In this document: in pieces, positions 38,011 to 48,717 of the stretch
Layout of the letters: each line of letters begins with the position of its first letter
Position numbering within the stretch: the first letter of the stretch is position 1
Origin: Acinetobacter ihumii
GTDB lineage: Bacteria; Pseudomonadota; Gammaproteobacteria; Pseudomonadales; Moraxellaceae
Direction of reading: 5' to 3'
DNA length: 64,000 nucleotides
Assembly: GCF_900625095.1 (NCBI RefSeq)
Contig: NZ_LR130760.1
Coordinates: 346,301 to 410,300 of the forward strand
The notes under the pieces: generated by a model
Databases searched by the model: none
Told to the model about the DNA's origin: nothing
The model's input: only the letters and a program-made list of their open reading frames with translations
Position numbers and translations under genes: made by a program

Positions 38011-38042
38011 AAAAACACCATAGTGAAGACTATGGTGTTTTT
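38011..38042. terminator. Bidirectional terminator between ppk2 and ftsK
   Basis: A 14-bp perfect stem AAAAACACCATAGT / ACTATGGTGTTTTT with loop GAAG. Confidence 0.9.
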
Positions 38043-38051
38043 AAACAAATA

Positions 38052-41000
38052 CTAAACTAAAATTTCACGTTTACCGTTTGCACCCATCGCGCTCACTATT
38101 CCGTTTTCTTCCATCTGATCAATGATTCTTGCAGCACGGTTATAACCCAAACTAAATTTGCGCTGCAACGAAGAAGTCGACGCTTTACGGGTTTCCAAAA
38201 CAAAGGCGACACATTGGTCATATAACATGTCACGATCTGAACCACCTTCTCCGCTGTCTTCAAAACCACGTGAAGTAGGTTCTTCATCATAAGGCGTCAG
38301 GATTTCATCAACATAGTCTGGATCACCACGCTCACGCCATGCATCACAGATTCGGTTAACTTCATCATCACTGATAAATGCGCCATGTACACGCTCAGGC
38401 TCAATTTTACCCGGCCCAAGAAATAGCATATCACCATGACCCAATAAGTCTTCTGCCCCACCCGCATCTAAAATAGTACGTGAGTCAATTTTTGAGTTCA
38501 CACGTAAGGCCACACGTGTCGGAATATTGGCTTTGATCAACCCTGTAATCACGTCAACCGAAGGCCGCTGTGTGGCAAGCAATAGATGAATGCCCGCAGC
38601 ACGTGATTTTTGTGCCAAACGGGTAATCATTTCTTCGGCTTTTTTACCGACCTGCATAATCATATCGGCAAATTCATCTGCCACAATGACAATAGAAGGT
38701 AAGGGTTGTAAACGTGGTGCACGCTCCTGCGTTGCCGAATCACTTGGCTTCCACGTCGGGTCAATTAAGTCTTCACCATTCGCAATCGCTTCTTCAACCT
38801 TACGATTGTAATCCGCAAGTTTACGAATTTTTAAGAACGACATCAGTTTATAGCGACGCTCCATTTCATTGACACACCAGTTTAAAGCACTGACCGCATC
38901 TTTCATGTCAGTCACAACAGGCGTCAGCAAATGCGGAATATCGTTGTAGTTGGCAAGTTCTAGCTGTTTAGGATCGATCAAAATCAGACGTAACTGATCT
39001 GGCGTATATTTTAATAACATCGATAAAATCATCGAGTTTACCGCCACAGATTTACCAGAACCTGTGGTTCCTGCGACCAACATGTGGGGTGCTTTACCCA
39101 AATCAGTAATGACAGGATTACCTGAAATGTCTTTCCCCATGGCCATGGAGAGTAAACCCTCAGGATCTTTAAAAGAAGGCGTTTCTAGCAGCTCAATCAG
39201 ACGTACCATTTCACGAGTACTGTTCGGAACTTCAATCCCGATATAAGGTTTCCCCGGAATCACCTCCACTACACGAACCGATGCCATTGACATCGAACGT
39301 GCTAAATCTCGTGAAATATTGGTGACTTTAGAAGCTTTAACACCGGGTGCCAAATCCAGCTCAAAACGGGTCACTACAGGTCCAGGTTGCGCTTCGATCA
39401 CTTTGGCTTTGACATTAAATTCCTGAAGCTTAATTTCCAGTAATTCCGACAAACGTTCCAATTGCTCTGCGGTAAAGTTGACTTTTTTATTTGGATCCAC
39501 TTTATCGAGCAACTCAAAACCCGGTAAGGTCGGCAAATCACGACGTTTTTGTGCCACTTGCATAGCACGTGACATCGGTCGACCTGAAATATCTGTTAAT
39601 GGTGCATCAAAGTCAAATTCATCGAGCTCATCATCAGGTTTACCTGCGGTTTCCTGCCAAGCCTCAATAAATTCTTCTTTAGACAACTTGTGTTGTAAGT
39701 CAGTTTGAATCGCAGCTTTCACAAACGGTGTTGATTGTGCGTAGCTGCTGGTCTGTGGCTGTTTAGCTTGCTCATCATCAACCAGTAAATCTGTTAAATC
39801 ATCCAGCTCTTCAGCAGCATGCTGCATATTTTTAGGAGACTGCGGCGTTAGTGAAGATTGTTGAATAGTTTGCTCAACTTGCTCAATTAATCCTTCAGTA
39901 TCGTACTGGACATGTGCACGTGTGTTTTCACTATCCCGATCGACAAATGGCGTATGAATATGGGTTTCTTGACGATCTGGCACAGCAGCAAGTAATTCAT
40001 CAAAGATCTCATCATCATTCCAATCCAGCGATGATTTATTTTGTACGCTTTGAGAATAATCTGTGGTTTCAGCTTCAGTTTGTGTTACTTGTTGCAAATG
40101 ATCATAGGGCGAACGTTGTGCGGCTTGTTCTTCGTCCGCCGCACGCAGCAAGGCATCAATTTCCTGTTTATGACTTAAATCATCAGATTGCAGTGCACGC
40201 CAAACTTCACCTGTCGCCACCAGACGCTGACTGTCTTTTTCTAATTGATGTGCTTTTTCAATAGTTTTTTCAAACTCTTCTGTGTCAATCTCATCAATAG
40301 GCAACGACTGCGCATGTTGCTCTTTAGCCACCATATCATTAAATAGACGTTCTGCCGCCGCATCGCTCATATAACCATTGCCGTGCAGTGTCGGTGTGGC
40401 AATATCTGCTTGAGGTTGAATGTCAGAAGCCAGTACTTGTTGTTGCTCAGATACAACCTGTCGTTTAAGTGGTGTATTTGAAGCTACCACTTTTTTAGGT
40501 TGATCTGTTAAATCAAAATCGGATTCATTTGGAGAAACATTTTTATAAAATAAATCCTGTAAATATGCAGGTGTTGCCTTTAAGGTCGCCCATGTTTTGT
40601 TCCACTGGATACCAAATGCCAGCGTAATCAGCACACCCCAAAGCAACAATAAGAATAGGGTCGCACCATAAATAGTCAGGAGCTGACTCAGACTTTGCCC
40701 AATTTCATAACCAATGATTCCGCCAGAGGCATTGTCCAGCGTATCCGCAGGTAAATTCCAGTGCAGATACAACAGACTAGAACTTGCCAGAATAATAAAA
40801 AACTGTGCAGCATAACGAAATGGACGATTTAAAAAGCTTCGAGGCCACCAGACCTGAATCGCTTCAATAAACAAAAATAATGGAATGAGCAAACAAGCCC
40901 AGCCCAAAAAACCAAAAAGTAAATCGGCAATCCACGCCCCTGCTACGCCACTTGCATTAGACACTTGTTGAGTATCACTTGAAATATGCATCCAGCCGGG

Positions 41001-41108
41001 GTCAAAGGGTGTATATGTTACTGTTGCCAAGAACATATAGATCCCAAAAGAAACCAAAAATAATGTAATTAATAAGCGCTGTGCATAAACACTTGACACC
41101 GCAGTCAT
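38052..41108 (-). CDS. ftsK: DNA translocase FtsK
   Basis: A 1018-residue protein: four N-terminal membrane helices (residues about 10-190), a Gln/Asp-rich linker to about residue 480, a motor domain with Walker A AGTTGSGKSVAVN near residue 683, and a C-terminal winged-helix gamma domain. The gamma domain reads KASTSSLQRKFSLGYNRAARIID and binds KOPS-like sequences. It couples septation to chromosome dimer resolution through XerCD. The open frame begins at 41171, but AGGA six bases before the ATG at 41108 fits better. The gene is convergent with ppk2. Confidence 0.93.
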   Translation of the reverse strand: MTAVSSVYAQRLLITLFLVSFGIYMFLATVTYTPFDPGWMHISSDTQQVSNASGVAGAWIADLLFGFLGWACLLIPLFLFIEAIQVWWPRSFLNRPFRYAAQFFIILASSSLLYLHWNLPADTLDNASGGIIGYEIGQSLSQLLTIYGATLFLLLLWGVLITLAFGIQWNKTWATLKATPAYLQDLFYKNVSPNESDFDLTDQPKKVVASNTPLKRQVVSEQQQVLASDIQPQADIATPTLHGNGYMSDAAAERLFNDMVAKEQHAQSLPIDEIDTEEFEKTIEKAHQLEKDSQRLVATGEVWRALQSDDLSHKQEIDALLRAADEEQAAQRSPYDHLQQVTQTEAETTDYSQSVQNKSSLDWNDDEIFDELLAAVPDRQETHIHTPFVDRDSENTRAHVQYDTEGLIEQVEQTIQQSSLTPQSPKNMQHAAEELDDLTDLLVDDEQAKQPQTSSYAQSTPFVKAAIQTDLQHKLSKEEFIEAWQETAGKPDDELDEFDFDAPLTDISGRPMSRAMQVAQKRRDLPTLPGFELLDKVDPNKKVNFTAEQLERLSELLEIKLQEFNVKAKVIEAQPGPVVTRFELDLAPGVKASKVTNISRDLARSMSMASVRVVEVIPGKPYIGIEVPNSTREMVRLIELLETPSFKDPEGLLSMAMGKDISGNPVITDLGKAPHMLVAGTTGSGKSVAVNSMILSMLLKYTPDQLRLILIDPKQLELANYNDIPHLLTPVVTDMKDAVSALNWCVNEMERRYKLMSFLKIRKLADYNRKVEEAIANGEDLIDPTWKPSDSATQERAPRLQPLPSIVIVADEFADMIMQVGKKAEEMITRLAQKSRAAGIHLLLATQRPSVDVITGLIKANIPTRVALRVNSKIDSRTILDAGGAEDLLGHGDMLFLGPGKIEPERVHGAFISDDEVNRICDAWRERGDPDYVDEILTPYDEEPTSRGFEDSGEGGSDRDMLYDQCVAFVLETRKASTSSLQRKFSLGYNRAARIIDQMEENGIVSAMGANGKREILV

Positions 41109-41439
41109 ATACTGTCCTGTAACCCAGTTATAGATTGATCTTGTTATGTCGCAGTACTCGAAAGTGACCACGATTAAACCTTATATTATGCACCTGTTCT
41201 TACAAAAAAGATGCATGATTATTTACGCTTGTTGTTAAGCTAATGATCAGGGTCGGTTGACACGTGATGATTCCACATTAAAGGATTTTTGGAAATTGTC
41301 TATCCATGACATGCTATTTGTATTTTCTATATAGCTCAATTCGATTTAGATGATCAATATTATCGACATCGAATCAGCCCCTTTCTGATCGACTTTCACG
41401 TATAATTTTCTCAATTTTAGTATAAATAAGGAAGCTTAG
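41109..41439. promoter_or_regulatory. Divergent ftsK-trxB promoter region
   Basis: This 331-base region must contain both promoters. A TATAAT at 41401-41406, 34 bases before the trxB ATG, is a likely -10 for trxB, but its -35 is poor. A 7-bp inverted repeat ATTCGAT (41339-41345) / ATCGAAT (41368-41374) lies upstream of it. Nothing else stands out. Confidence 0.45.
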
Positions 41440-42387
<948 letters not shown>

Positions 42388-42402
42388 ACCTTAAATGACT
42401 AC

Positions 42403-42433
42403 AAAAAACCACCAATAAAGGTGGTTTTTTTAT
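42403..42433 (+). terminator. trxB terminator
   Basis: AAAAAACCACC, six-base loop, GGTGGTTTTTT followed by more T. Confidence 0.88.
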
Positions 42434-42503
42434 TTGAAGACACGTTATAACTATCATAGCTTGCTATTTTTTATAAGAATATTTGAAATTACTAGGATGA
42501 GCT

Positions 42504-44060
42504 ATGACTATAAACTGGACCAATGGCTACCAAACTGAAGTGAATTATACCTATGGCTATTACCGTGACCTCAGCCCCAACTATCAGCGTTTTTGTCTAT
42601 TATTAAATGGCGTTGACTGTCCAAGTTCCAGTGAAACCCATCAACATTGTGAATTGGGTTTTGGTCAAGGGGTCAGTATTAATATTCATGCAGCCTCAAA
42701 TGAAGGTACTTTTTTTGGGACAGATTTCAATCCTGCGCATGCTGCACATGCCAATCAAATGGCAGAACACAGTCAAACTGAACATTATTTTTATGATGAT
42801 AGCTTTGAAGAATTACTGAATAAACCTGACTTACCGATGTTTGATTCGATCAGCTTACATGGGATCTGGAGCTGGATCAGCTATGAAAATCAGCTGATTA
42901 TTCTCAAATTTATTCGAAAATATCTAAAACCAAATGGTATTGTCTATATCAGCTATAACTGTGTCACAGGTTGGGCCGCCAACATGCCGATCCGCGAGTT
43001 ATTTCATAGCCATTTTAAATTTAACAGCAAAAGTACCAACCCCCTTCAAAAAGTCAAAGATGCACTCGATTTTAGTGAATCGTTATTGTCTCAAGATCCG
43101 ATGTTCGTTAAACGCCATCCACATGCTTTAGCCAAAGTGAACGAACTAAAAGAGCAAAATCCCAATTATCTGATTCATGAATACTTAAATCAGGATTGGC
43201 AATGTTTTTCCTTTCAGCAAATCGTGCGCTTACTTGAAGAAATTAAACTCACTTACGCAGGTTCGAGTGATTTAAATACGCATCTGGATAACATCAATTT
43301 TTCAGAAGAACATCAAGCCTTTATGAATGCAATTGAGCATCCTATTTTCAAGGAACAATGCCGCGATTATTTTGCCAGCACCCAGTTCCGCCGTGATTTA
43401 TTTATTCGCGGAAAAAATGCCCTGACAGCGCTACAAACACAAGAACGACTTAGAAATACCGCTTTTGTTCTGCTCAGTTCACCTGAATTTTTACCTAAAG
43501 ATATTACTGGTTATTTAGGTACATTTAATTTGATTGCAGACATTTATCAACCCATTAGCCAACACTTTGTCAATGCTCAATATCGTCCACAAACCATTCA
43601 AGAATTAGAACAGGCGTTACCCGAACTGAATTATGCCCAAATCTTAAATGCATTAGTCATTCTGTGCCATTTAGGCTTCGCTCAGCCCTGCCAAAATATC
43701 GCACCAAGCGAAAAAGTGATTCAACAGTGCCAGCAACTGAATCATTATTTACTGGAGCAAGCCAGCTTTCATCAACATTATCAGGCTTTAATCAGTCCAC
43801 TGACAGGTATTGGTATTCCAACAGAACATTTCCATCAATTGTTCTATCGTGCTCATTTTATAGATGGTTTAAATACGGCTTCTGAATTTGCTCATTATGT
43901 CCAGACTGTTCTCAATCGATTAAACTGGTATGTTTTGGATGCCAATAAAAATACCGTCACAGATGCTGCGCAAAGTCTTGCAATTATTGAACAAAAAGCC
44001 CGCGATTTTCTGGCAGCAGATAAATTAACTATTGCCAGACAACTCCAGCTATTTGCTTAA
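42504..44060 (+). CDS. Class I SAM-dependent methyltransferase with regulatory domain
   Basis: A 518-residue protein. The N-terminal Rossmann methyltransferase has the SAM motif ELGFGQGVS near residues 51-59 and a GTDFNP acidic loop near 72. A helical C-terminal region from about residue 220 fits the methyltransferase regulatory domain found in this family (MethyTransf_Reg). It is a stand-alone cytoplasmic enzyme with a terminator after it. The methyl acceptor is unknown; similar proteins are often annotated next to surface-structure genes, which are absent here. Confidence 0.82.
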   Translation: MTINWTNGYQTEVNYTYGYYRDLSPNYQRFCLLLNGVDCPSSSETHQHCELGFGQGVSINIHAASNEGTFFGTDFNPAHAAHANQMAEHSQTEHYFYDDSFEELLNKPDLPMFDSISLHGIWSWISYENQLIILKFIRKYLKPNGIVYISYNCVTGWAANMPIRELFHSHFKFNSKSTNPLQKVKDALDFSESLLSQDPMFVKRHPHALAKVNELKEQNPNYLIHEYLNQDWQCFSFQQIVRLLEEIKLTYAGSSDLNTHLDNINFSEEHQAFMNAIEHPIFKEQCRDYFASTQFRRDLFIRGKNALTALQTQERLRNTAFVLLSSPEFLPKDITGYLGTFNLIADIYQPISQHFVNAQYRPQTIQELEQALPELNYAQILNALVILCHLGFAQPCQNIAPSEKVIQQCQQLNHYLLEQASFHQHYQALISPLTGIGIPTEHFHQLFYRAHFIDGLNTASEFAHYVQTVLNRLNWYVLDANKNTVTDAAQSLAIIEQKARDFLAADKLTIARQLQLFA

Positions 44061-44078
44061 TTTATCTGATTTATCACA

Positions 44079-44117
44079 CTGGATCGGCTAAAATAAAGTC
44101 GATCCGTTTTTATTTTT
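44079..44117 (+). terminator. Terminator of the methyltransferase gene
   Basis: GGATCGGC and GTCGATCC pair with one G-U around an 11-13 base loop, followed by GTTTTTATTTTTT. The aat start codon is only ten bases on. Confidence 0.7.
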
Positions 44118-44126
44118 TATATACGC

Positions 44127-44852
44127 ATGCTGCTTCCTTCAATGTACGTTTTTCCAGATCCAATTGAATCCGACCCTGAAGGTCAGGGCTTAATTTGTAT
44201 TGGTGCAGATCTGGAGCCATCTACGCTTTATGAAGCATATACACATGGTTTATTTCCGTGGTTCAATGAAGGTGACCCTATTTGCTGGTGGTGCCCAGAA
44301 CCCCGTTGTGTGATTTACCCAGCACAATACAAACCCAGCAAAACTTTGCTGCGAAGCATGAAAAAATATAACTATCGCATCACCATTAATCAGGCTTTTG
44401 AACGTGTGATGCGTTCTTGTGCCCTACCGCGTAATTACACCAACGAGACATGGATTTCAGAGGATATTGTACAGGGTTATGTCGAGCTATTTCGTGAAGG
44501 CTATGCCTATAGTATTGAAGTTTGGGATGGTCAGGAACTTATTGGTGGTTTATATGGCGTCTGTATTGGACGTGGCTGTTTTGGAGAATCCATGTTTAGC
44601 ACACGCACTGATGCCTCAAAAATGGCTTTTTATAGCTTAATGCTATTGGGTCAGGAAAATCAATTGCCGTGGGTCGACTGTCAATTGGTCAATGACCATT
44701 TACTGAGCTTAGGAGCCTGTACACTTTCTCGCCAAAGTTATTTAAAATCGTTACAAGATGTAATTATTCAGCCCCCTATCAATTGGAAAAGCTATCAAGA
44801 ACGTGTATTTTCAAGTAAAACAATTGCAGAATCTGCAAAACTCATCAAATGA
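44127..44852 (+). CDS. aat: Leucyl/phenylalanyl-tRNA-protein transferase
   Basis: A 241-residue Aat of the N-degron pathway. The family blocks [21 protein letters not shown] at the N-terminus, [25 protein letters not shown] (split over residues 36-60) and GCFGESMFS near 151 are present. It adds Leu or Phe to N-terminal Lys/Arg, marking proteins for ClpAP. The downstream bpt gene starts 20 bases after its stop, so the two transferases form one operon. Confidence 0.95.
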   Translation: MLLPSMYVFPDPIESDPEGQGLICIGADLEPSTLYEAYTHGLFPWFNEGDPICWWCPEPRCVIYPAQYKPSKTLLRSMKKYNYRITINQAFERVMRSCALPRNYTNETWISEDIVQGYVELFREGYAYSIEVWDGQELIGGLYGVCIGRGCFGESMFSTRTDASKMAFYSLMLLGQENQLPWVDCQLVNDHLLSLGACTLSRQSYLKSLQDVIIQPPINWKSYQERVFSSKTIAESAKLIK

Positions 44853-44872
44853 CAATAACGAGGGACGCATTC

Positions 44873-45688
44873 ATGAAATCATATCATCCCAAGTCCCTAT
44901 TGAATGATTTACAGTATTATATTACCCCTCCACATGATTGTAGTTATCTGGAAAATAAATCTGCACGAATGGTGTTTTTAGATCCGATTCACCGGATTGA
45001 TGTCGTAACCTTGTCTGAATTATCACGTGTAGGATTTCGTCGAAGCGGTGACTTTGTTTATCGTCCAGAATGCCATTTATGTCGTCAATGCTTGTCCTGC
45101 CGTGTGCCTGCAAAAGATTTTCAAATGAATCATATGCAGAAAAAAGCATGGAAACGTAATCAGGACTTACAGGTTCGAATTACCCCGACTCAATACGCTA
45201 CTCAGTTACACTACAACCTCTATGAACGCTATATTTCCGAACGCCACGCCGATGGCGATATGTATCCACCGAGTCTGGATCAATTTGAAAAATTTTTGGT
45301 ACATAGTTGTACCGACAGCTTCTTTTTAGAACTTTGGAAAGAAGATCAGCTCATTAGCGTATCAACTTGCGATAAGATGGATGATGGTTTGTCCGCAGTT
45401 TATACTTTTTTCGATCCGAATGAGAGTCGTCGTTCATTAGGCGTTTTTGCCATTTTAAAACAGCTGGAATATGTTCAACAATTGCAACTCGATTATTTAT
45501 ATCTGGGTTATTGGGTACCACATTCTGCAAAAATGAATTACAAGTCACAATACATTCCGCTTGAACTGCTGCTCGATGGACAATGGCGTCGACTCAATCG
45601 TCGCTTAACTCAAGAAGAAATACTGCGTTTAGGTCATTCATTGATGACCACGTTACCTTCTGAATGGAATAACCTGATTGTTGAATAA
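44873..45688 (+). CDS. bpt: Aspartate/glutamate leucyltransferase (arginyltransferase-like)
   Basis: A 271-residue Bpt/ATE1-family transferase. The N-terminal HDCSYL, the cysteine-rich RPECHLCRQCLSCR near residues 61-74 and GYWVPHSAKMNYK near residue 218 are family marks. It transfers Leu from tRNA to N-terminal Asp or Glu. An ATG at 44849 overlaps the aat stop, but GAGGG eight bases before the ATG at 44873 is the better start. With aat it forms a two-gene N-degron unit. Confidence 0.92.
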   Translation: MKSYHPKSLLNDLQYYITPPHDCSYLENKSARMVFLDPIHRIDVVTLSELSRVGFRRSGDFVYRPECHLCRQCLSCRVPAKDFQMNHMQKKAWKRNQDLQVRITPTQYATQLHYNLYERYISERHADGDMYPPSLDQFEKFLVHSCTDSFFLELWKEDQLISVSTCDKMDDGLSAVYTFFDPNESRRSLGVFAILKQLEYVQQLQLDYLYLGYWVPHSAKMNYKSQYIPLELLLDGQWRRLNRRLTQEEILRLGHSLMTTLPSEWNNLIVE

Positions 45689-45754
45689 TCGTTCATCAAA
45701 TCAAAGATATCCGATAATCGTTTGACGGTTTAAATCATAATCATGAAAAGAAAC

Positions 45755-46222
45755 TTATTTAAATAGTGCAGCAAAATCATCGCTACAGCTTTTGACCATA
45801 ATCACGGCATGTTCACGTGATCCGTCGGGTTGAGGATAATAATGACGACGTAAATCAATCTGATGAAAACCTGTTTTTTCATAGAGCTTAATAGCACTAA
45901 CATTGCTTTCACGCACTTCCAGAAAAATCTGCACAGGATGATTGCTCAGCAATTGTATCGATTGATCCAATAAACGATAGCCAAGTCCCTGCCCCTGAAA
46001 TTTTGGCTGAATCGCCATCAATAATAAATTCGCTTCATCCAGCACAGGCTGCAAAATACAAAAACCAATCACCTCATCCTTATACTGCATCACTGTGCAT
46101 TGATACGACTCTACAGATTCACGAAACTGTTGCTCTGACCATGGATGGCTTTGTACTTGTCGTTCAATCTGGGTCACGGCAAGTATATCTTGTTGCTGCA
46201 TCAAACGAATTAGAGTTTGCAT
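45755..46222 (-). CDS. rimI: Ribosomal protein S18-alanine N-acetyltransferase
   Basis: A 155-residue GNAT acetyltransferase. The acetyl-CoA loop QGQGLGYRLLD lies near residues 75-85 and EVRESNVSAIKLYEKTGF near residues 100-117 is the RimI signature. It acetylates the N-terminal Ala of S18. The neighbouring genes are not ribosomal, so the name rests on motifs. Confidence 0.9.
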   Translation of the reverse strand: MQTLIRLMQQQDILAVTQIERQVQSHPWSEQQFRESVESYQCTVMQYKDEVIGFCILQPVLDEANLLLMAIQPKFQGQGLGYRLLDQSIQLLSNHPVQIFLEVRESNVSAIKLYEKTGFHQIDLRRHYYPQPDGSREHAVIMVKSCSDDFAALFK

Positions 46223-46277
46223 CTCATTAATTTAAAAAATATTTTGACGAAACTCAATATATAGAATCTTTCACTAC

Positions 46278-46303
46278 AAAAAAAGGGCAAATTGATTGCC
46301 CTT
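46278..46303 (-). terminator. Terminator of the metal-dependent hydrolase gene
   Basis: AAGGGCAA, loop, TTGCCCTT followed on the minus strand by a T run. Confidence 0.85.
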
Positions 46304-46331
46304 GGAGTAAAGTGTCAAAAGTCCAAAATCT

Positions 46332-47213
46332 TTATAATCCCAGTTTGGCTTTCCATGATTTCAGTAACGCCACCGTATCCAAATCATTCGGATGAAAACC
46401 TGGTTTAAAATAAACCAGCATTTCCTTGCTCATGCCTGTAATAATTCCTTTCGATGGACTATAGGCATATTTATAAATCATGGCTAATTCTTTGAAATTT
46501 AATTTATTGTCTTCTCGCAATAAACGTAGTACAAACGATGACTGCGTCAGAAAAATTAACACCATTGCCACCACTAAAGCAGTATTACGAAGCGCATAGG
46601 CTTTTACACCTCGCCCAAAAATGCCTTCATACACGTCATAGGCGACTGCTTTATGTTCATTTTCCTCAATCGCATGCCATAACCACATATATTTCATCGT
46701 TTCATCAGTCATAAGTTCCTGAATATGTGGATTACGTAATAATTCAGAGGCAATGGTTGCAGTGAAATGTTCAAGCGCAGTGGTTGCAGTCAAATCCACC
46801 ATTTCCTGTGTCATCCCAAACGGTCTAACAAATTTGGCAAAAATTTTACGACCTGTCTGAATCACCAGATTGGTTTGCTTTTCTAATCGAGCAACATCAT
46901 GCCCATATTTTTGAGCAGAAGCATTAAAACCGACATGCTCCTGAGTATGCATAGCTTCCTGACCAATAAAAGCACTAATTTCTTTTTGCAATGCTTCGTC
47001 ATTTTTAATGGCTGGGTGATAACGAACCGCACGAACCGAATCGATAAAGAGTTTCTCACCATCTGGAAATAATGCTGACAGTGCTGTCATAAAATGTGTA
47101 AGCCCAGCTGAACCATTTACCCAATATTCAGGAACTTGGTCAAAATCAAAATTCATGCGACGGACTGGAAAACTTGCGCCCGAACGGTTAGAAATATTTA
47201 CCTTAGCATTCAT
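46332..47213 (-). CDS. Predicted metal-dependent hydrolase (ferritin-like helical family)
   Basis: A 293-residue member of the COG3687 metal-dependent hydrolase family. Candidate metal ligands are spread as ExxH-type motifs: EAMHTQEH near residue 87, EHF near residue 149 and EENEHK near residue 183. One hydrophobic segment lies near residue 215. An ATG at 47219 overlaps the AGGAG RBS too closely; the ATG at 47213 has an eight-base spacing. The substrate is unknown. A comparison with diiron oxygenases is reasonable but unproven. Confidence 0.82.
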   Translation of the reverse strand: MNAKVNISNRSGASFPVRRMNFDFDQVPEYWVNGSAGLTHFMTALSALFPDGEKLFIDSVRAVRYHPAIKNDEALQKEISAFIGQEAMHTQEHVGFNASAQKYGHDVARLEKQTNLVIQTGRKIFAKFVRPFGMTQEMVDLTATTALEHFTATIASELLRNPHIQELMTDETMKYMWLWHAIEENEHKAVAYDVYEGIFGRGVKAYALRNTALVVAMVLIFLTQSSFVLRLLREDNKLNFKELAMIYKYAYSPSKGIITGMSKEMLVYFKPGFHPNDLDTVALLKSWKAKLGL

Positions 47214-47391
47214 GCCCATTACTCCTGATCAGCAATAACAGCAAAGCTATTGCCACATCTTTTTTTGTTTGTCTTGTTGATTGTTATCATACTGAATTGT
47301 TGTATAGGCTTAAGTGCAGTTTAGGACACTGAACTATCAGTTAAGGACAGTTTGTTGCGCATTGTTAAACAAACCGACATTTCTCATGGCA

Positions 47392-47422
47392 TAAAAAAAC
47401 GCCCCATTCGGAGCGTTTTTTC
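47392..47422 (-). terminator. tuf (str operon) terminator
   Basis: On the minus strand AACGCTCC, GAAT, GGGGCGTT followed by a T run. Confidence 0.88.
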
Positions 47423-47434
47423 ACTATAAAGTGA

Positions 47435-48625
47435 TTATGCAGTTACTTTCGCAACAACACCAGCACCTACAGTACGACCACCTTCACGGATCGCAAAACG
47501 TAGACCTGGGTCCATTGCGATTGGGTGGATCAATTCTACTGACATTTCTACATTGTCACCTGGCATTACCATTTCTACGCCTTCTTTCAACTGGATCGCA
47601 CCAGTTACGTCAGTTGTACGGAAATAGAATTGTGGACGGTAACCATTTAGGAATGGAGTATGACGACCACCTTCTTCTTTAGAAAGTACGTATACTTCTG
47701 CGTCAAATTTAGTGTGTGGCTTGATCGCACCTGGTTTAGTCAATACTTGACCACGTTGTACGTCTTCACGCTTTGTACCACGAAGAAGAACACCACAGTT
47801 CTCGCCCGCACGACCTTCGTCAAGCAATTTACGGAACATTTCAACGCCAGTTACTGTCGTAGTTTGTGTATCACGGATACCCACGATTTCAACTGATTCA
47901 CCAACTTTCACAATACCTGATTCTACACGGCCAGTTACTACTGTACCACGACCAGAAATTGAGAATACGTCTTCGATTGGCATCAAGAATGCTTTGTCAA
48001 TTGCACGCTCTGGCTCTGGGATATAAGAGTCAAGTGCAGCAACTAGATCAAGAACTGATTTCTCGCCGTATTCGCCAGCATCGCCTTCCAACGCTTTAAG
48101 CGCAGAACCACGGATCACTGGAGTGTCGTCGCCTGGGAAGTCATAAGTAGATAGAAGTTCACGAACTTCCATTTCAACAAGCTCAAGAAGCTCTTCGTCG
48201 TCAACTAGGTCGCATTTGTTTAAGAATACGATGATGTAAGGTACACCAACCTGACGTGAAAGAAGGATGTGTTCACGAGTTTGTGGCATTGGACCATCAG
48301 TCGCAGCACATACAAGGATCGCGCCGTCCATCTGAGCAGCACCAGTAATCATGTTTTTAACATAATCGGCGTGACCCGGGCAATCTACGTGTGCGTAGTG
48401 ACGAATTGGAGAATCGTATTCTACGTGTGAAGTATTAATGGTAATACCACGTGCTTTTTCTTCAGGAGCTGAGTCGATTTGTGAGTAATCTTTCGCTTCA
48501 CCGCCGTAAGTTTTCGCACAGATTGTTGCGATAGCAGCAGTAAGAGTTGTTTTACCATGGTCAACGTGACCAATTGTGCCCACGTTTACGTGTGGTTTAT
48601 TACGTTCAAACTTAGCCTTAGCCAT
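47435..48625 (-). CDS. tuf: Elongation factor Tu
   Basis: A 396-residue EF-Tu: GHVDHGKTT near residue 19, DCPGHADYV near residue 81, NKCDLVD near residue 136. It delivers aminoacyl-tRNA to the ribosome. An upstream ATG (48664) would add 13 residues not found in EF-Tu; AAGGAA before the ATG at 48625 fixes the start. It is the last gene of the str operon. A second tuf copy is usual in Acinetobacter but lies outside the window. Confidence 0.97.
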   Translation of the reverse strand: MAKAKFERNKPHVNVGTIGHVDHGKTTLTAAIATICAKTYGGEAKDYSQIDSAPEEKARGITINTSHVEYDSPIRHYAHVDCPGHADYVKNMITGAAQMDGAILVCAATDGPMPQTREHILLSRQVGVPYIIVFLNKCDLVDDEELLELVEMEVRELLSTYDFPGDDTPVIRGSALKALEGDAGEYGEKSVLDLVAALDSYIPEPERAIDKAFLMPIEDVFSISGRGTVVTGRVESGIVKVGESVEIVGIRDTQTTTVTGVEMFRKLLDEGRAGENCGVLLRGTKREDVQRGQVLTKPGAIKPHTKFDAEVYVLSKEEGGRHTPFLNGYRPQFYFRTTDVTGAIQLKEGVEMVMPGDNVEMSVELIHPIAMDPGLRFAIREGGRTVGAGVVAKVTA

Positions 48626-48717
48626 GAGTTTTTCCTTTATAAACTGCTCATGAGGGTCGCTCATGAGCGCTTGGTTTTTTAACTAAAAATTAGTTTGGGC
48701 TTATAGTAATCGAAAGA

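Noticed and set aside
48626..48717. Repeated GCTCATGAG palindromes in front of tuf as operators
   Set aside because: They are short, and the spacer is a normal str operon gap; chance palindromes are likely.
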